NCBI GenBank assembly: GCA_946628005.1
Contig: CAMOWA010000013.1
Coordinates: 1-39,568, forward strand
Length of the DNA: 39,568 bases
DNA from: an uncultured Caryophanales bacterium
GTDB lineage: Bacteria > Bacillota_I > Bacilli_A > RF39 > UBA660
Direction: 5' to 3'
Position 1 is the stretch's first letter, and each line of letters starts with the position of its first letter. A model generated the notes under the pieces. The model saw only the letters and a program-made list of their open reading frames with translations. It did not search any database and was not told the origin of the DNA. A program made the translations under genes and the position numbers. Below are positions 6,758-15,493 of the stretch, piece after piece.

Positions 6758-7432
6758 ATGAATAAAAAAGGAGCATTTATATTAGGGACAGGCACTGGAT
6801 TTGTAATCGGTGCTGCCTCAATGTATTTCTTTATTAAAAAGAAAGTTGAAGAAAGAGTCGATGCTGAAATTAATGAAGTTATCGACAGATTTAAAGATAG
6901 ATTAGATTGTATTGAAAACAAAGCTAAAGCAGCAGGTTTAGTTATAGAAACTAATTCTAATGGAATTGAATTCTCTAAAGAAGAGGATGTAAATCAAAAT
7001 GAAGAAAACGAAACAGATGATTCAAATGTTAACATTACAAATATTAGGGACGCTAAAGCTCAAGCTGAATATAATAAACAACAGCTTGAAAAAATTATAA
7101 AAAACCAAAATAATAACCAAAAAAGTGAAGAAAATTATACAGTGGAGGAAGATCATAATACAATACCACCATATATCATAAGTGAAGATGAATATGGTGA
7201 ATTTGGTAATGAAGAAGTACCATTAATGTATTATGCAGATGGTATATTAGCTGATGAAGAAGATAATATAGTATCTGATATTCAAGATGTAGTTGGTAAT
7301 GACGCTATAAAAGCATTAAATGAAGACCCATATCTTGAAACCTTGTACGTTAGAAATGAACCAAGAGAAACAGATTATGTTATATTAAGATCTGAAAAAG
7401 AATTTAAAGAAATTGCACCTATGGAAGGATAA
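6758..7432 (+). CDS. Anchored phage protein with acidic C-terminal domain
   Basis: A 224-residue protein behind AGGAGG. Residues 4-26 form an N-terminal Gly-rich membrane anchor (GAFILGTGTGFVIGAASMYFFI), followed by a coiled coil (KKKVEERVDAEINEV) and a low-complexity Asn/Glu linker (about 75-135). The C-terminal domain (residues 140-224, 'PYIISEDEYGEFG', 'LMYYADGILADEEDN', 'LYVRNEP', 'YVILRSEKEF') is one I recognise from many Firmicutes phages as an uncharacterised domain. Same operon as the DUF6353-like cluster. Confidence 0.8.
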   Translation: MNKKGAFILGTGTGFVIGAASMYFFIKKKVEERVDAEINEVIDRFKDRLDCIENKAKAAGLVIETNSNGIEFSKEEDVNQNEENETDDSNVNITNIRDAKAQAEYNKQQLEKIIKNQNNNQKSEENYTVEEDHNTIPPYIISEDEYGEFGNEEVPLMYYADGILADEEDNIVSDIQDVVGNDAIKALNEDPYLETLYVRNEPRETDYVILRSEKEFKEIAPMEG

Positions 7433-7441
7433 TATTTCAAA

Positions 7442-7987
7442 ATGATTGAAAACGTTGAAAAAGTCAGAGAAGATTACTTTAAATGGTTATATTGGTTTGC
7501 ATGCAAATATCGAGCTAATAAATATGTGTCATATGATAAACTTTTAAGATTAATGCATGATATAAAGTTTGATTTTTACATGGAAAGAGATAGTAGTAGA
7601 GCTATGGATGGTATAGGCTTAAGAAGACGTTTTGTAAATGAAAAAAGATTACCTCTTCAGGCTTTAGATGCTATAGACGGTCCATGCTCAGTATTAGAAA
7701 TGATATTGGCTTTAGCTATAAGAATAGAATATATTATGGATAATCCAAGACTTGGTGATAGAACGCAACAATGGTTCTGGATAATGATGTCAAGTTTAGG
7801 ATTAAGTATGGTTACTGATGATGTATTTGATGAAGATGGCGTTACTAAAATAATAAGTGATTTTATGAATAGAAATTATGAACGAAATGGTCGAGGAGGT
7901 TTATTTTATATAAGAAATACAACATTAGACATGACAAGAGAAGAAATATGGTCACAAATGTGTGCTTATTTAAATACTATAGAATAA
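7442..7987 (+). CDS. Conserved phage protein, unknown function
   Basis: A 181-residue, Trp- and Arg-rich soluble protein. The start codon is close behind the previous stop and lacks a strong ribosome binding site (the upstream gene carries GAAGGA), so translation is probably coupled. Recognisable blocks are 'YFKWLYWFAC', 'LGDRTQQWFWIMMSSLGL', 'DDVFDEDGVTKI' and 'NGRGGLFYIRNTTLDM...EIWSQM'. I know this arrangement from other Firmicutes phages next to DUF6353-type genes, with no assigned function. Confidence 0.8.
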   Translation: MIENVEKVREDYFKWLYWFACKYRANKYVSYDKLLRLMHDIKFDFYMERDSSRAMDGIGLRRRFVNEKRLPLQALDAIDGPCSVLEMILALAIRIEYIMDNPRLGDRTQQWFWIMMSSLGLSMVTDDVFDEDGVTKIISDFMNRNYERNGRGGLFYIRNTTLDMTREEIWSQMCAYLNTIE

Positions 7988-8004
7988 TGAGAGGAGGAAT
8001 AAAC

Positions 8005-8058
8005 ATGTACCAAAATGTGGCAAAAGATAAAGAAACAAACAATTCAAAATGGATATAA
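8005..8058 (+). CDS. Possible 17-residue leader peptide
   Basis: A short ORF with a very good ribosome binding site (GAGAGGAGG, 7 bases before ATG) encodes MYQNVAKDKETNNSKWI. It ends 18 bases before the polymerase start. An alternative reading of 22 residues starts at 8014 and overlaps the polymerase start codon. It may be a leader peptide controlling the replicase or a chance ORF. Confidence 0.3.
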   Translation: MYQNVAKDKETNNSKWI

Positions 8059-8076
8059 ATACGGAGGTAAAATAAA

Positions 8077-11000
8077 ATGGTAGATTTTTTAGTTATTGCA
8101 ACAAAAAAAGTTGGAAGTAGCAAAAATAGTGATATTTGTGTATACCCTAAATTCCGTTTATATCCAAAATCGAAGGATTTGATGATTAGAGGTAGTGATT
8201 TTTATGCTATATGGTTAGAAGATAAAGGTGTTTGGTCAACAAATGAAGATGATGTATTAAGTATTATCGATGATGCATTACGTGAGTTTTCTAATAAATT
8301 ACAAAAAGACAATCCTAATCTTAATGTTATTACATTATATACTTGGGATGCTTCTAGTGGTACTATAGATGCTTGGCATAAATATTGTCAAAAACAAAAA
8401 AGAGATTCTTACCAAATGCTTGATGAGAAATTGATTTTTTCAAACGATAAAGCATGTCGAGAAGATTACTCAAGTAAATCCTTACCATATCCATTGAAAA
8501 AAGGTGATATATCAGCTTATAATGAATTAATGGATGTTTTATATGACAAAGAAAATAGACATAAAATAGAATGGGCTATAGGTTCTATTGTAACTGGCGA
8601 TTCAAAATGGATTCAAAAATTTTTAGTATTTTATGGTGCTGCTGGAACTGGTAAATCAACTGTTCTTAATATTATTCAGGAATTATTTGAAGGATATTGG
8701 ACTGTATTTGATGCTAAAGCATTAGGCTCATCTAGTAGTTCGTTTGCTTTAGAACCATTCAAAACAAACCCATTAGTGGCAATACAACATGATGGTGATT
8801 TATCTAAAATCGAAGACAATACTAGATTAAATAGTTTAGTATCTCATGAGCTTATGACTGTTAATGAAAAGTATAAATCTACTTATGCTAACAGATTTAA
8901 ATGTTTCCTATTCATGGGTACAAACAGACCAGTTAAAATAACTGATGCTAAATCTGGTTTGGTTAGAAGATTAATAGATGTCAATCCAACAGGTAATAAA
9001 GTATCTGCTTCAAAATATAAAAAATTAGTAAAAGAAATAAGTTTTGAATTAGGTCCAATTGCATGGCATTGCAAAGAAGTATATTTAAAAGATCCAGAAT
9101 ATTATGATGGATATATACCTATATCTATGATGGGTGCTTCAAATGATTTTTATAATTTTGTATTAGATTCTTATCATATATTTAAAAGAGAAGATTCGAC
9201 TACATTAAAAATAGCATGGGAAATGTATAAAAATTATTGTTTAGATGCTAATGTTCCACATCCATTTTCTCAAAGAGTATTTAAAGAAGAATTAAAAAAT
9301 TATTTTAAATCTCATGAAGAACGAATAATAAATGATGATGGTTCTAGAACTAGAAATGTATATAATGGATTTAAATATGAAATATTTGATAATGATAATA
9401 ACGACAATATTCAAAATGAACAAAAACAAGAAGATGATTCTTATAAAATAGAATTTAAAAAGCAAAAATCTATGTTTGATGAAGAATGTAAAGATTGTCC
9501 TGCCCAATATGCTACAAGTAAAGAAACTCCTAGTAAAAAATGGGACGATGTTAAAAGAAAACTAAAAGATATAGATACTTCAAAAGTTCATTACGTCAAA
9601 ATACCAGAAAATCATATAGTTATAGATTTTGACCTTAAAGATGAAAATGGTCATAAATCTTTTGAAAAGAATTTAATAGAAGCTAGTAAATGGCCGGCTA
9701 CTTACGCTGAATTATCAAAATCAGGAGCTGGTATACATTTACATTATATTTATACAGGAGATGTAACAAAATTAAGTAGAGTATATGCAGATAGCATAGA
9801 AATTAAAGTATTTACAGGAAAGAGTTCTTTAAGAAGAAAACTTTCAAAATGTAATAACTTACCTATAAAAAGTATTAGTTCCGGTCTACCAATGAAAGGA
9901 GAAACTAAAATGATAAGCGATAATGTAATAAAAAGTGAAAAGGGTATACGAAAAATGATACAGCGTAATTTGAATAAAGAAATACACCCTGGAACTAAGC
10001 CTAGTATAGATTTTATATATAAGATACTTGAAGATGCCTACGAACGAGGTGTTAAATATGATGTATCTGATATGAAAAATGAAATCTATGCATTTGCATT
10101 AAATAGTACTAATCAATCAGACTATTGTGTGAAATTAGTAAACAAAATGCATTTTAAATCTGAAGATCATTCAGAACATATAGATAGTCAAAATGCTGAA
10201 ATAGTATTTTATGACATAGAAGTATTTCCAAATTTATTACTTATAAATTGGAAGAAAAAAGGAAAAGATAATCCAATAGTTAGAATGATAAATCCTGATC
10301 CAAATGAGGTTCATGAATTATTACAATATCGTTTGGTTGGATTCAACTGTAGACGATACGACAATCATATAATATATGCTAGATTGTTAGGTTATTCAAA
10401 TATTGAATTGTTTAATTTATCTCAAAGAATAATAAATGGAGAAAGAAACGCATTCTTCGGAGAAGCATATAATTTATCATATACTGATATTTATGACTTT
10501 GCGTCAGCTGGTAATAAGAAATCTTTAAAGAAATTAGAGATTGAAATGGGTATACATCATAAAGAATTAGGTTTGCCATGGGATCAACCAGTACCAGAAG
10601 AAAAATGGGTTGAAGTTGCTGAATATTGTGACAATGACGTTATAGCAACAGAAGCGGCATTCGATTATTTATCAGCAGACTGGTTAGCAAGACAAATATT
10701 GGCTGATTTGGCTGATATGTCAGTAAATGATACTACAAATATGTTAACAACTAAAATAATATTTGGCAATGAAAAGAAACCTCAAAGTAAATTCTTTTAT
10801 AGAAATTTAGCAGAACCAGTAAATTATTTAGATCCAGAAATAGAAAAATTCTTAAAAGAAGCTTGTCCAGATATGATGAAACAAAAACATGGAGAAGCTA
10901 AGAGTATTCTTCCATATTTTCCAGGATATAAATATGAATCTGGAGTTTCTACATATCGAGATGAGGAAGTAGGTGAAGGAGGTTATGTATATGCCGAACC

Positions 11001-12136
11001 TGGAATTCATTGTAATGTTGCTTTACTCGATATTGCTTCTATGCATCCTCATAGCGATATTGCGGAATGTCTATTTCGGACCAGAATACACAAGAAGATT
11101 CAGAGACATTGTTGAAGGTAGGGTTAATATTAAGCATGAAGATTGGGATGCTGTTAATAATATGCTTGACGGTAAGCTAACACCATATGTTCAAAAAGTA
11201 ATAGATGGTGAATTAACATCAAAGAATTTAGCTAATGCATTAAAAACTGCTATAAATTCAGTTTATGGTTTAACTGCTGCTAATTTTGATAATCCATTTA
11301 GAGATATTCGAAATAAAGATAATATAGTTGCGAAACGTGGAGCTTTATTTATGATTGATTTAAAGCATGAGGTTCAAAATAGAGGATTTACAGTAGCACA
11401 TATCAAGACAGATTCAATCAAAATACCTAATGCTACTCCAGAAATAATCGAATTCGTTATGAATTTTGGTAAGAAATATGGATATACTTTTGAGCATGAG
11501 GCTACATACGAAAAAATGTGTCTAGTAAATGATGCTGTATATGTATGTAAATATTCTAAAGATGATGTTAATGGAAAGAAAGCTGGACATTGGGATGCAA
11601 CTGGAACACAATTCCAAATTCCATATGTATTCAAGACATTATTTAGTAAAGAACCTATTGTATTTGATGATATGTGTGAGACAAAATCTGTAAAATCATC
11701 TTTGTTTTTAGATTTTAATGAAAAATTACCAGATGTTTCTGAATATGAAAAACAACTTGATAAAATCATTAAAAATGCTAAAGCTAATGGTATCGAATTA
11801 GATTTATCTGGCAAATCTGGTGATAAAGAATTAGATGATCTAATAATCAAAATAAATAAAGGACATGATTATAAATTTGTAGGAAGAGTTGGTAATTTCT
11901 GTCCTATATTACCAGGTAATGGAGCTGGTCTGTTAATGAGAGAGCAGGATGGTAAATATTATTCTGCCACTGGAGCTAAAGGATTTAGATGGTTAGAATC
12001 TGAGATGGTTAGAAATATTTGTGAAGATAAAATAGACAAATCTTATTATAATAAATTAGTAGATGAAGCTGTTGATACGATATCGCAATATGGTGATTTC
12101 GAATGGTTTGTATCAGATGATCCAGTGCCATCCTAA
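8077..12136 (+). CDS. SF3 helicase-primase-family B DNA polymerase fusion, +1 frameshift at CGG
   Basis: Replicase of 1352 residues if the frame shifts once. Domains in order: an N-terminal region; a D5/P4-type SF3 helicase with Walker A GAAGTGKST (187-195), a Walker B-like 'VAIQHDGD' and 'MGTNRPVKI'; an AEP-type primase domain with VIDFD (515-519), SGAGIHLHY (549-557) and 'EIKVFTGKSSLRR'; 3'-5' exonuclease with YDIE (D713, E715), NCRRYDN and YCDND; polymerase motif A DIASMHPHS (985-993), motif B KTAINSVYG (1056-1064) and motif C as KTDS (1110-1113) where DTDS is usual. An in-frame CGG at 11077 breaks the ORF: straight reading ends 12 codons later (1012 residues) without motifs B and C. Skipping the C gives 'ECLFGPEYTRRFRD', the expected sequence after motif A. 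Confidence 0.92.
11077..11080 (+). promoter_or_regulatory. CGG +1 frameshift site 2 (CGGA), DNA polymerase
   Basis: In-frame CGG after TTT at codon 1001. Skipping the C reads GGA and restores the conserved FGPEYTRRF segment and the polymerase palm motifs B and C. Confidence 0.9.
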
Positions 12137-12140
12137 CAAA

Positions 12141-12284
12141 ATGGAATTAACAGTAGATGGTAAGTATGAACCTTATCCTCCTTGTCATGACCCACACTAT
12201 GAAACATGTTGGGAATGTCCTAAATTTGATATGAATGAATGCCAATTAGGTCATAATTTATCTAGATATGTTATTCATAAATAG
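12141..12284 (+). CDS. Small zinc-binding-type protein
   Basis: A 47-residue protein starting at an ATG four bases behind the polymerase stop (TAACAAAATG), without its own ribosome binding site, so reinitiation or coupling is likely. It has a compact cysteine/histidine set (PPCHDPHYETCWECPKF...NEC), fitting a small zinc knuckle. A shift at the polymerase stop would append it to the polymerase instead; there is no CGG here, so I prefer a separate gene. Its stop codon is joined to promoter element 10. Confidence 0.6.
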   Translation: MELTVDGKYEPYPPCHDPHYETCWECPKFDMNECQLGHNLSRYVIHK

Positions 12285-12310
12285 TGAATAAAACGAAGTA
12301 TATTATGAAG
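12283..12310 (+). promoter_or_regulatory. CGCG-N6-AC element, copy 10
   Basis: AGTGAATAAAAC, six bases, TATTATGAAG; 18-base spacing. The TATTATG runs directly into the ribosome binding site AAGGAGG (12308-12314). A start point seven bases behind a sigma-type -10 box would remove the ribosome binding site, so transcription must start nearer to ATG/GAAG or the element is not a normal promoter. Confidence 0.7.
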
Positions 12311-12320
12311 GAGGTTTAAA

Positions 12321-12611
12321 ATGAAATTTAAAGAATTCAAAGAAAAAGCTAAAGAAAAATATGAAAAACATAAAGGAGTAATTTGGACTTGTTTAATTGG
12401 AAGTTTAGGATTTTTAGTATTAGATAAAAAGATTACTGATTCTGAAATTAGAAGTTTAGAAAGAGATGCAAATTTACAAAGATCAGATATTTTTATACTA
12501 AAAAGACAAAATAATATATTAGACAGGCAAATTTATTTGTCGGAGAGAGACATAACTTTAGCTAATAAAATCAAAGAATGTAAAGCCACTTTAAAAGAGT
12601 CTAGAAAATAG
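12321..12611 (+). CDS. Membrane-anchored coiled-coil protein
   Basis: A 96-residue protein behind AAGGAGG. A basic helical start (KFKEFKEKAKEKYEKH) leads into one membrane segment at about residues 19-34 (GVIWTCLIGSLGFLVL) and a long charged helix with a Leu/Ile heptad pattern to the end. No family recognised. It forms a one-gene cassette with promoter element 10 in front and a strong terminator behind. Confidence 0.75.
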   Translation: MKFKEFKEKAKEKYEKHKGVIWTCLIGSLGFLVLDKKITDSEIRSLERDANLQRSDIFILKRQNNILDRQIYLSERDITLANKIKECKATLKESRK

Positions 12612-12633
12612 GCTCTTTTGTTTTTTTTTTTTT
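12593..12633 (+). terminator. Strong terminator
   Basis: AAAAGAG (12593-12599) pairs with CTCTTTT (12613-12619), followed by a G and a run of thirteen T. The strongest terminator in the window by its T tract. Confidence 0.8.
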
Positions 12634-12667
12634 CAAATTTATATTAAAAGAAAGGAATTAAAATATT

Positions 12668-13150
12668 ATGAAAATTAATTTTAATGAATCAAGAAAATTG
12701 TTAGAAATTGAGGATTGTAGAATAATTTACAGAAATTTCTCTGGAACTGAAGGAAAATTTAATAGAGAAGGAGATAGAAGTTTTTGTATAATCATACCAA
12801 ATCAAGAAATTTGTGATGAATTGATAAAAATGGGATGGAATGTCAAAATAAAAGCTCCTAGAAATGAAGACGAAGAGCCATTTATGACATTAAAAGTTAA
12901 AATAAAATTTAGTGGTAGAGGACCTAGTGCATATGTTATATCTGGTAAAAATCACAGACGTTTAAATGAAGAAAGTATAGGTATTTTAGATGAGATGGAT
13001 ATATCATCTGTAAACTTAGATTTAAGACCATATGATTGGGAAGTAAATGGTAAAACAGGACGTACGGCATATTTAAATGCTATAGAAGTTGTTCAAAATG
13101 TTGATAGATTTGCTAGTAGATATGAAACTGAAGATGACTTACCTTTCTAA
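12668..13150 (+). CDS. Probable single-stranded DNA-binding protein
   Basis: A 160-residue protein behind AAAGGAATT. Beta-rich, with 'CRIIYRNFSG', 'DRSFCIIIPN', 'MTLKVKIKFSGRGPSAYVISG' and 'RPYDWEVNGKTGRTAYLNAIEV', and the acidic tail ending DDLPF. A C-terminal D-D-L-P-F is the interaction tail of bacterial and phage SSB proteins, and the fold pattern fits an OB-type domain, as does the position behind the polymerase. I cannot name the family with certainty. Confidence 0.75.
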   Translation: MKINFNESRKLLEIEDCRIIYRNFSGTEGKFNREGDRSFCIIIPNQEICDELIKMGWNVKIKAPRNEDEEPFMTLKVKIKFSGRGPSAYVISGKNHRRLNEESIGILDEMDISSVNLDLRPYDWEVNGKTGRTAYLNAIEVVQNVDRFASRYETEDDLPF

Positions 13151-13167
13151 AGAGAGGTGAGTCACTA

Positions 13168-13689
13168 TTGGGAAAACGAAATAAACCAAGATATTTAATT
13201 GAAGAAACATGGGTTTATTATAAAGATGAAAAACCTAGTTTAACTCAAATATTTACATTTGATCCATGTCTTGAACCATGGCAAGTTAATGAATTGAGAA
13301 ATAATTTATTAAAAATAAATGATATGAAATTAGTAAAACAGAGGAGGATTTTTATGGACGAGAATAAAAAGGAAAATTTAATAGAGGATGATGTTCTTAA
13401 AAATGTTATTAAAGAAATAAATGCTTTAGATAAGGTCGATTTGTCTACAACTGTAAAATACATGACACATCCGGATTATAGAGTAAGATTTATTGCAGAA
13501 TATATGCAAAATGTTATAAGATATAATGGTTTAAGAAATGTTTTACTTAAAGATGATGTCGGTGTTTTAGAATTTGATATATTAGCTAGAAGAAATATAT
13601 TGGAAGATCAATTATATACTATGAACGAGTATATTAATATATTGATAAAAAGATCAATATTAGAAAATATACCATTACCAAAAATTTAA
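13168..13689 (+). CDS. Two-part protein: N-terminal domain plus crAss001_48-related-like helical domain
   Basis: A 173-residue ORF with a TTG start, eight bases behind AGAGGTGA. The first 62 residues ('KPRYLIEETWVYYKDEK', 'TFDPCLEPWQVNEL') look like a separate small protein. Inside, GAGGAGG (13341-13347) and ATG 13354 make a perfect in-frame second start giving 111 residues. That part contains 'MTHPDYRVRFIAEYMQ', 'IRYNGLRN' and 'LEDQLYTMNEYINILIKRSILE', a helical pattern I recognise from the short phage proteins called crAss001_48-related; function unknown. Either a fusion or two genes without a stop codon between them. Confidence 0.7.
   Translation: MGKRNKPRYLIEETWVYYKDEKPSLTQIFTFDPCLEPWQVNELRNNLLKINDMKLVKQRRIFMDENKKENLIEDDVLKNVIKEINALDKVDLSTTVKYMTHPDYRVRFIAEYMQNVIRYNGLRNVLLKDDVGVLEFDILARRNILEDQLYTMNEYINILIKRSILENIPLPKI
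13354..13689 (+). CDS. Internal in-frame start of the helical domain
   Basis: Alternative product of 111 residues in the same frame as the ORF from 13168. The ribosome binding site GAGGAGG is 6-7 bases before ATG and better than that of the TTG start. It covers exactly the recognisable helical domain. Confidence 0.55.
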   Translation: MDENKKENLIEDDVLKNVIKEINALDKVDLSTTVKYMTHPDYRVRFIAEYMQNVIRYNGLRNVLLKDDVGVLEFDILARRNILEDQLYTMNEYINILIKRSILENIPLPKI

Positions 13690-13710
13690 TTTTTTAGGAG
13701 GATTTTTATT

Positions 13711-14016
13711 ATGTCAGTAGAAGATTTTATAGAATTATGTAAAACTAAAATTAGAGCTTATTTAGAGGCAGAGCAAATAATAACAGCTCAAGACGAATGC
13801 GATATTTATGTTATTTGGAAAGATTATTGGACCGTTGGGTCATCCCAAGATGCCATAAAAGCATTAGATAATCAAAAAGCAATATTTGGTACATCATTAG
13901 ATAGTTCACCTATGTTTGATATACAATATTTAAATACTGAAAATAAATTATATATGAATGTACTAACTATAACAGATAGTGCTGAATATGACACTACAAC
14001 ACCACCTAATGCATAA
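13711..14016 (+). CDS. DUF6275-like phage protein
   Basis: A 101-residue protein behind TTAGGAGG. 'MSVEDFIELCKTKIRAYLE', 'DIYVIWKDYWTVGSSQDAIK' and 'MFDIQYLNTENKLYMNVL' follow the plan I remember for the DUF6275 family of phage proteins (N-terminal helix, then 'VYVVW..K.LQN.KAL', then a short beta sheet). Function unknown. Part of the tightly packed operon behind the SSB-like gene. Confidence 0.65.
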   Translation: MSVEDFIELCKTKIRAYLEAEQIITAQDECDIYVIWKDYWTVGSSQDAIKALDNQKAIFGTSLDSSPMFDIQYLNTENKLYMNVLTITDSAEYDTTTPPNA

Positions 14017-14048
14017 AATAATAAAAAAAAGAATAGGAGATATAGCAA

Positions 14049-14504
14049 ATGATATTTAAATATATAAAGAATTTGAAAATAAAAAATGAAAGACAACAAA
14101 AAAGTATACAAGAATTAAAATCATTATTAAATAATAAAACTGAAGAGTGTAGAATATTAAATGATGAAAATTTTAATTTAAAAGTCGAAAAAACTAATTG
14201 GTTAGATGCTAAAGCATTATATACTGATAAAATGGAATCTTTAAATAAAGATAATGAATATCTTAAAAAACAAAATGAAGTTTTATTAGAGTGGATATAT
14301 AAAATTATTGATGAGGCCCATGTATATGGTGTCAAAGATCATAATACTTTTAATATACCAATTTATAAAGAAGATAAATATTTAATAGCTGGTGGAAAAT
14401 TAGATGGTAATATAGAACGTTTCGATGCAGATCCGGAATATATTACAATACCAGAAATAAGATTAATTAAATACGGAGGAAAATATTATGGAAGAAAACA
14501 ATAA
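14049..14504 (+). CDS. Coiled-coil phage protein
   Basis: A 151-residue protein behind ATAGGAG. Residues 5-85 form a long coiled coil. The C-terminal part ends 'YITIPEIRLIKYGGKYYG', a short ending I know from several uncharacterised phage proteins. The last 17 bases overlap the next gene, and its ribosome binding site (ACGGAGG) lies inside this CDS, so the two are coupled. Confidence 0.75.
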   Translation: MIFKYIKNLKIKNERQQKSIQELKSLLNNKTEECRILNDENFNLKVEKTNWLDAKALYTDKMESLNKDNEYLKKQNEVLLEWIYKIIDEAHVYGVKDHNTFNIPIYKEDKYLIAGGKLDGNIERFDADPEYITIPEIRLIKYGGKYYGRKQ

Positions 14505-14754
14505 TCAAAATGATATTAATGAAGAAGATTTAAAAAATGAGAATCTTCATGTTAGAGCGAGATACAATGATCATTTAACAGAGGAGCAAGATCAAAAATC
14601 AAAATATATACGTTTTGCATTTTCTGAGATGTATAAATGTTTAGATGAAATATTTGAAGGTAAATCTAGCAGAGAAGCATCATTAGCTTATACTAAATTA
14701 GAAGAGGCGCAATCTTGGGCAATAAAATCTATAACACATGAAGGGATGAAGTAA
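14488..14754 (+). CDS. Acb2/Tad1-hairpin-like protein, candidate anti-CBASS/anti-Thoeris sponge
   Basis: An 88-residue protein behind CGGAGG, overlapping the gene before it. After an acidic lead of 35 residues comes 'QKSKYIRFAFSEMYKCLDEI' and the marker segment 'SSREASLAYTKLEEAQSWAI' (59-78). The SRE.SLA.TKLEEA..WA pattern is that of small phage proteins assigned, from memory, to the Acb2/Tad1 hairpin domain. Characterised members bind cyclic-nucleotide messengers and so block CBASS or Thoeris defence. Whether this distant member binds any messenger cannot be told from the sequence. Confidence 0.65.
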   Translation: MEENNNQNDINEEDLKNENLHVRARYNDHLTEEQDQKSKYIRFAFSEMYKCLDEIFEGKSSREASLAYTKLEEAQSWAIKSITHEGMK

Positions 14755-14755
14755 A

Positions 14756-14917
14756 ATGGCAAATAAAAATAAAATATATATAACTAGACCAGTATATAAT
14801 AGAAAAATGGCTAGAAGTATGCTTAAGCATGCATATAAAACAAATAAAATACATGATATATGGCATGATATAAATGGATATGGACCACGACATGTATTGA
14901 GAGGAGCAGGTATATAA
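14756..14917 (+). CDS. Small basic phage protein
   Basis: A 53-residue basic protein starting just behind the previous stop (TAAAATG) and ending in an ATGA-type overlap (TAATGA) with the next gene, so it is embedded in the operon. It contains 'KMARSMLKHAYKTNKIHDIW' and 'DINGYGPRHVL'. High Lys/Arg/His content may mean nucleic-acid contact. No family recognised. Confidence 0.7.
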   Translation: MANKNKIYITRPVYNRKMARSMLKHAYKTNKIHDIWHDINGYGPRHVLRGAGI

Positions 14918-15477
14918 TGAGTGTTGAATATGATGAATATATAAAAAATCATAAAGCAAATGTTGTAAGAGCATACACATGGTTTCAAAATAATTTACCA
15001 GAAATATTTGGTGATGCTAGTGTAGAAAATGACGTTGATAGAAATGTTGTTTATTTGCATGATGAAACAAAATATGATGAGGAAGAATATCAAGCATATG
15101 ATGATTATTTCTATGGCGGAAATAGATCTTCAGAAGTTGTAGATAAATTTAATTATGCATGGTTACATCATATTCATAACAATCCACATCATTGGCAATA
15201 TTGGGTATTAATTAATGACGAGCCAAATGAAGGTATTAAAGTATTAGATATGCCTGATTGTTATATTATCGAAATGATTTGTGATTGGTGGTCATTTAGT
15301 TGGCGTAAATATGAAGCAACTAAAGACCAAGAAGATTTAAAAGAAATATTTAAATGGTATGATGAACATAAAAAATATATTAAATTGAGTAATTATACCA
15401 GAACTAAAGTCGATAATATTTTAGCTGATATGAGTTTAAAACTTATGGAAAATGCATGGAATAATGTGGAAAATTAA
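14917..15477 (+). CDS. DUF5662-like protein
   Basis: A 186-residue protein behind GAGGAGC, overlapping the previous stop. The His/Asp blocks 'VVYLHDETKYDEEEYQAYD', 'FNYAWLHHIHNNPHHWQYW' and 'MPDCYIIEMICDWWSFSW' are those I remember for DUF5662, a family with an HD-like set of metal ligands. A phosphohydrolase role is plausible but not shown. Frequent in phages of gut Firmicutes, usually in the early region as here. Confidence 0.85.
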   Translation: MSVEYDEYIKNHKANVVRAYTWFQNNLPEIFGDASVENDVDRNVVYLHDETKYDEEEYQAYDDYFYGGNRSSEVVDKFNYAWLHHIHNNPHHWQYWVLINDEPNEGIKVLDMPDCYIIEMICDWWSFSWRKYEATKDQEDLKEIFKWYDEHKKYIKLSNYTRTKVDNILADMSLKLMENAWNNVEN

Positions 15478-15493
15478 GAAAGGAGTGTCCTAG

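Noticed and set aside
10973-12136. Second half of the DNA polymerase as a separate gene from an ATG at 10973
   Set aside because: The residues read between 10973 and 11077 in that frame are not polymerase sequence, while motif A lies in the other frame; one shift at 11077 joins both.
14006-14335. Hydrophobic ORFs on the - strand, here and near 14700-15000
   Set aside because: AT-rich coding sequence read backwards gives Phe/Tyr/Ile-rich ORFs; none has a ribosome binding site, and all overlap convincing + strand genes.
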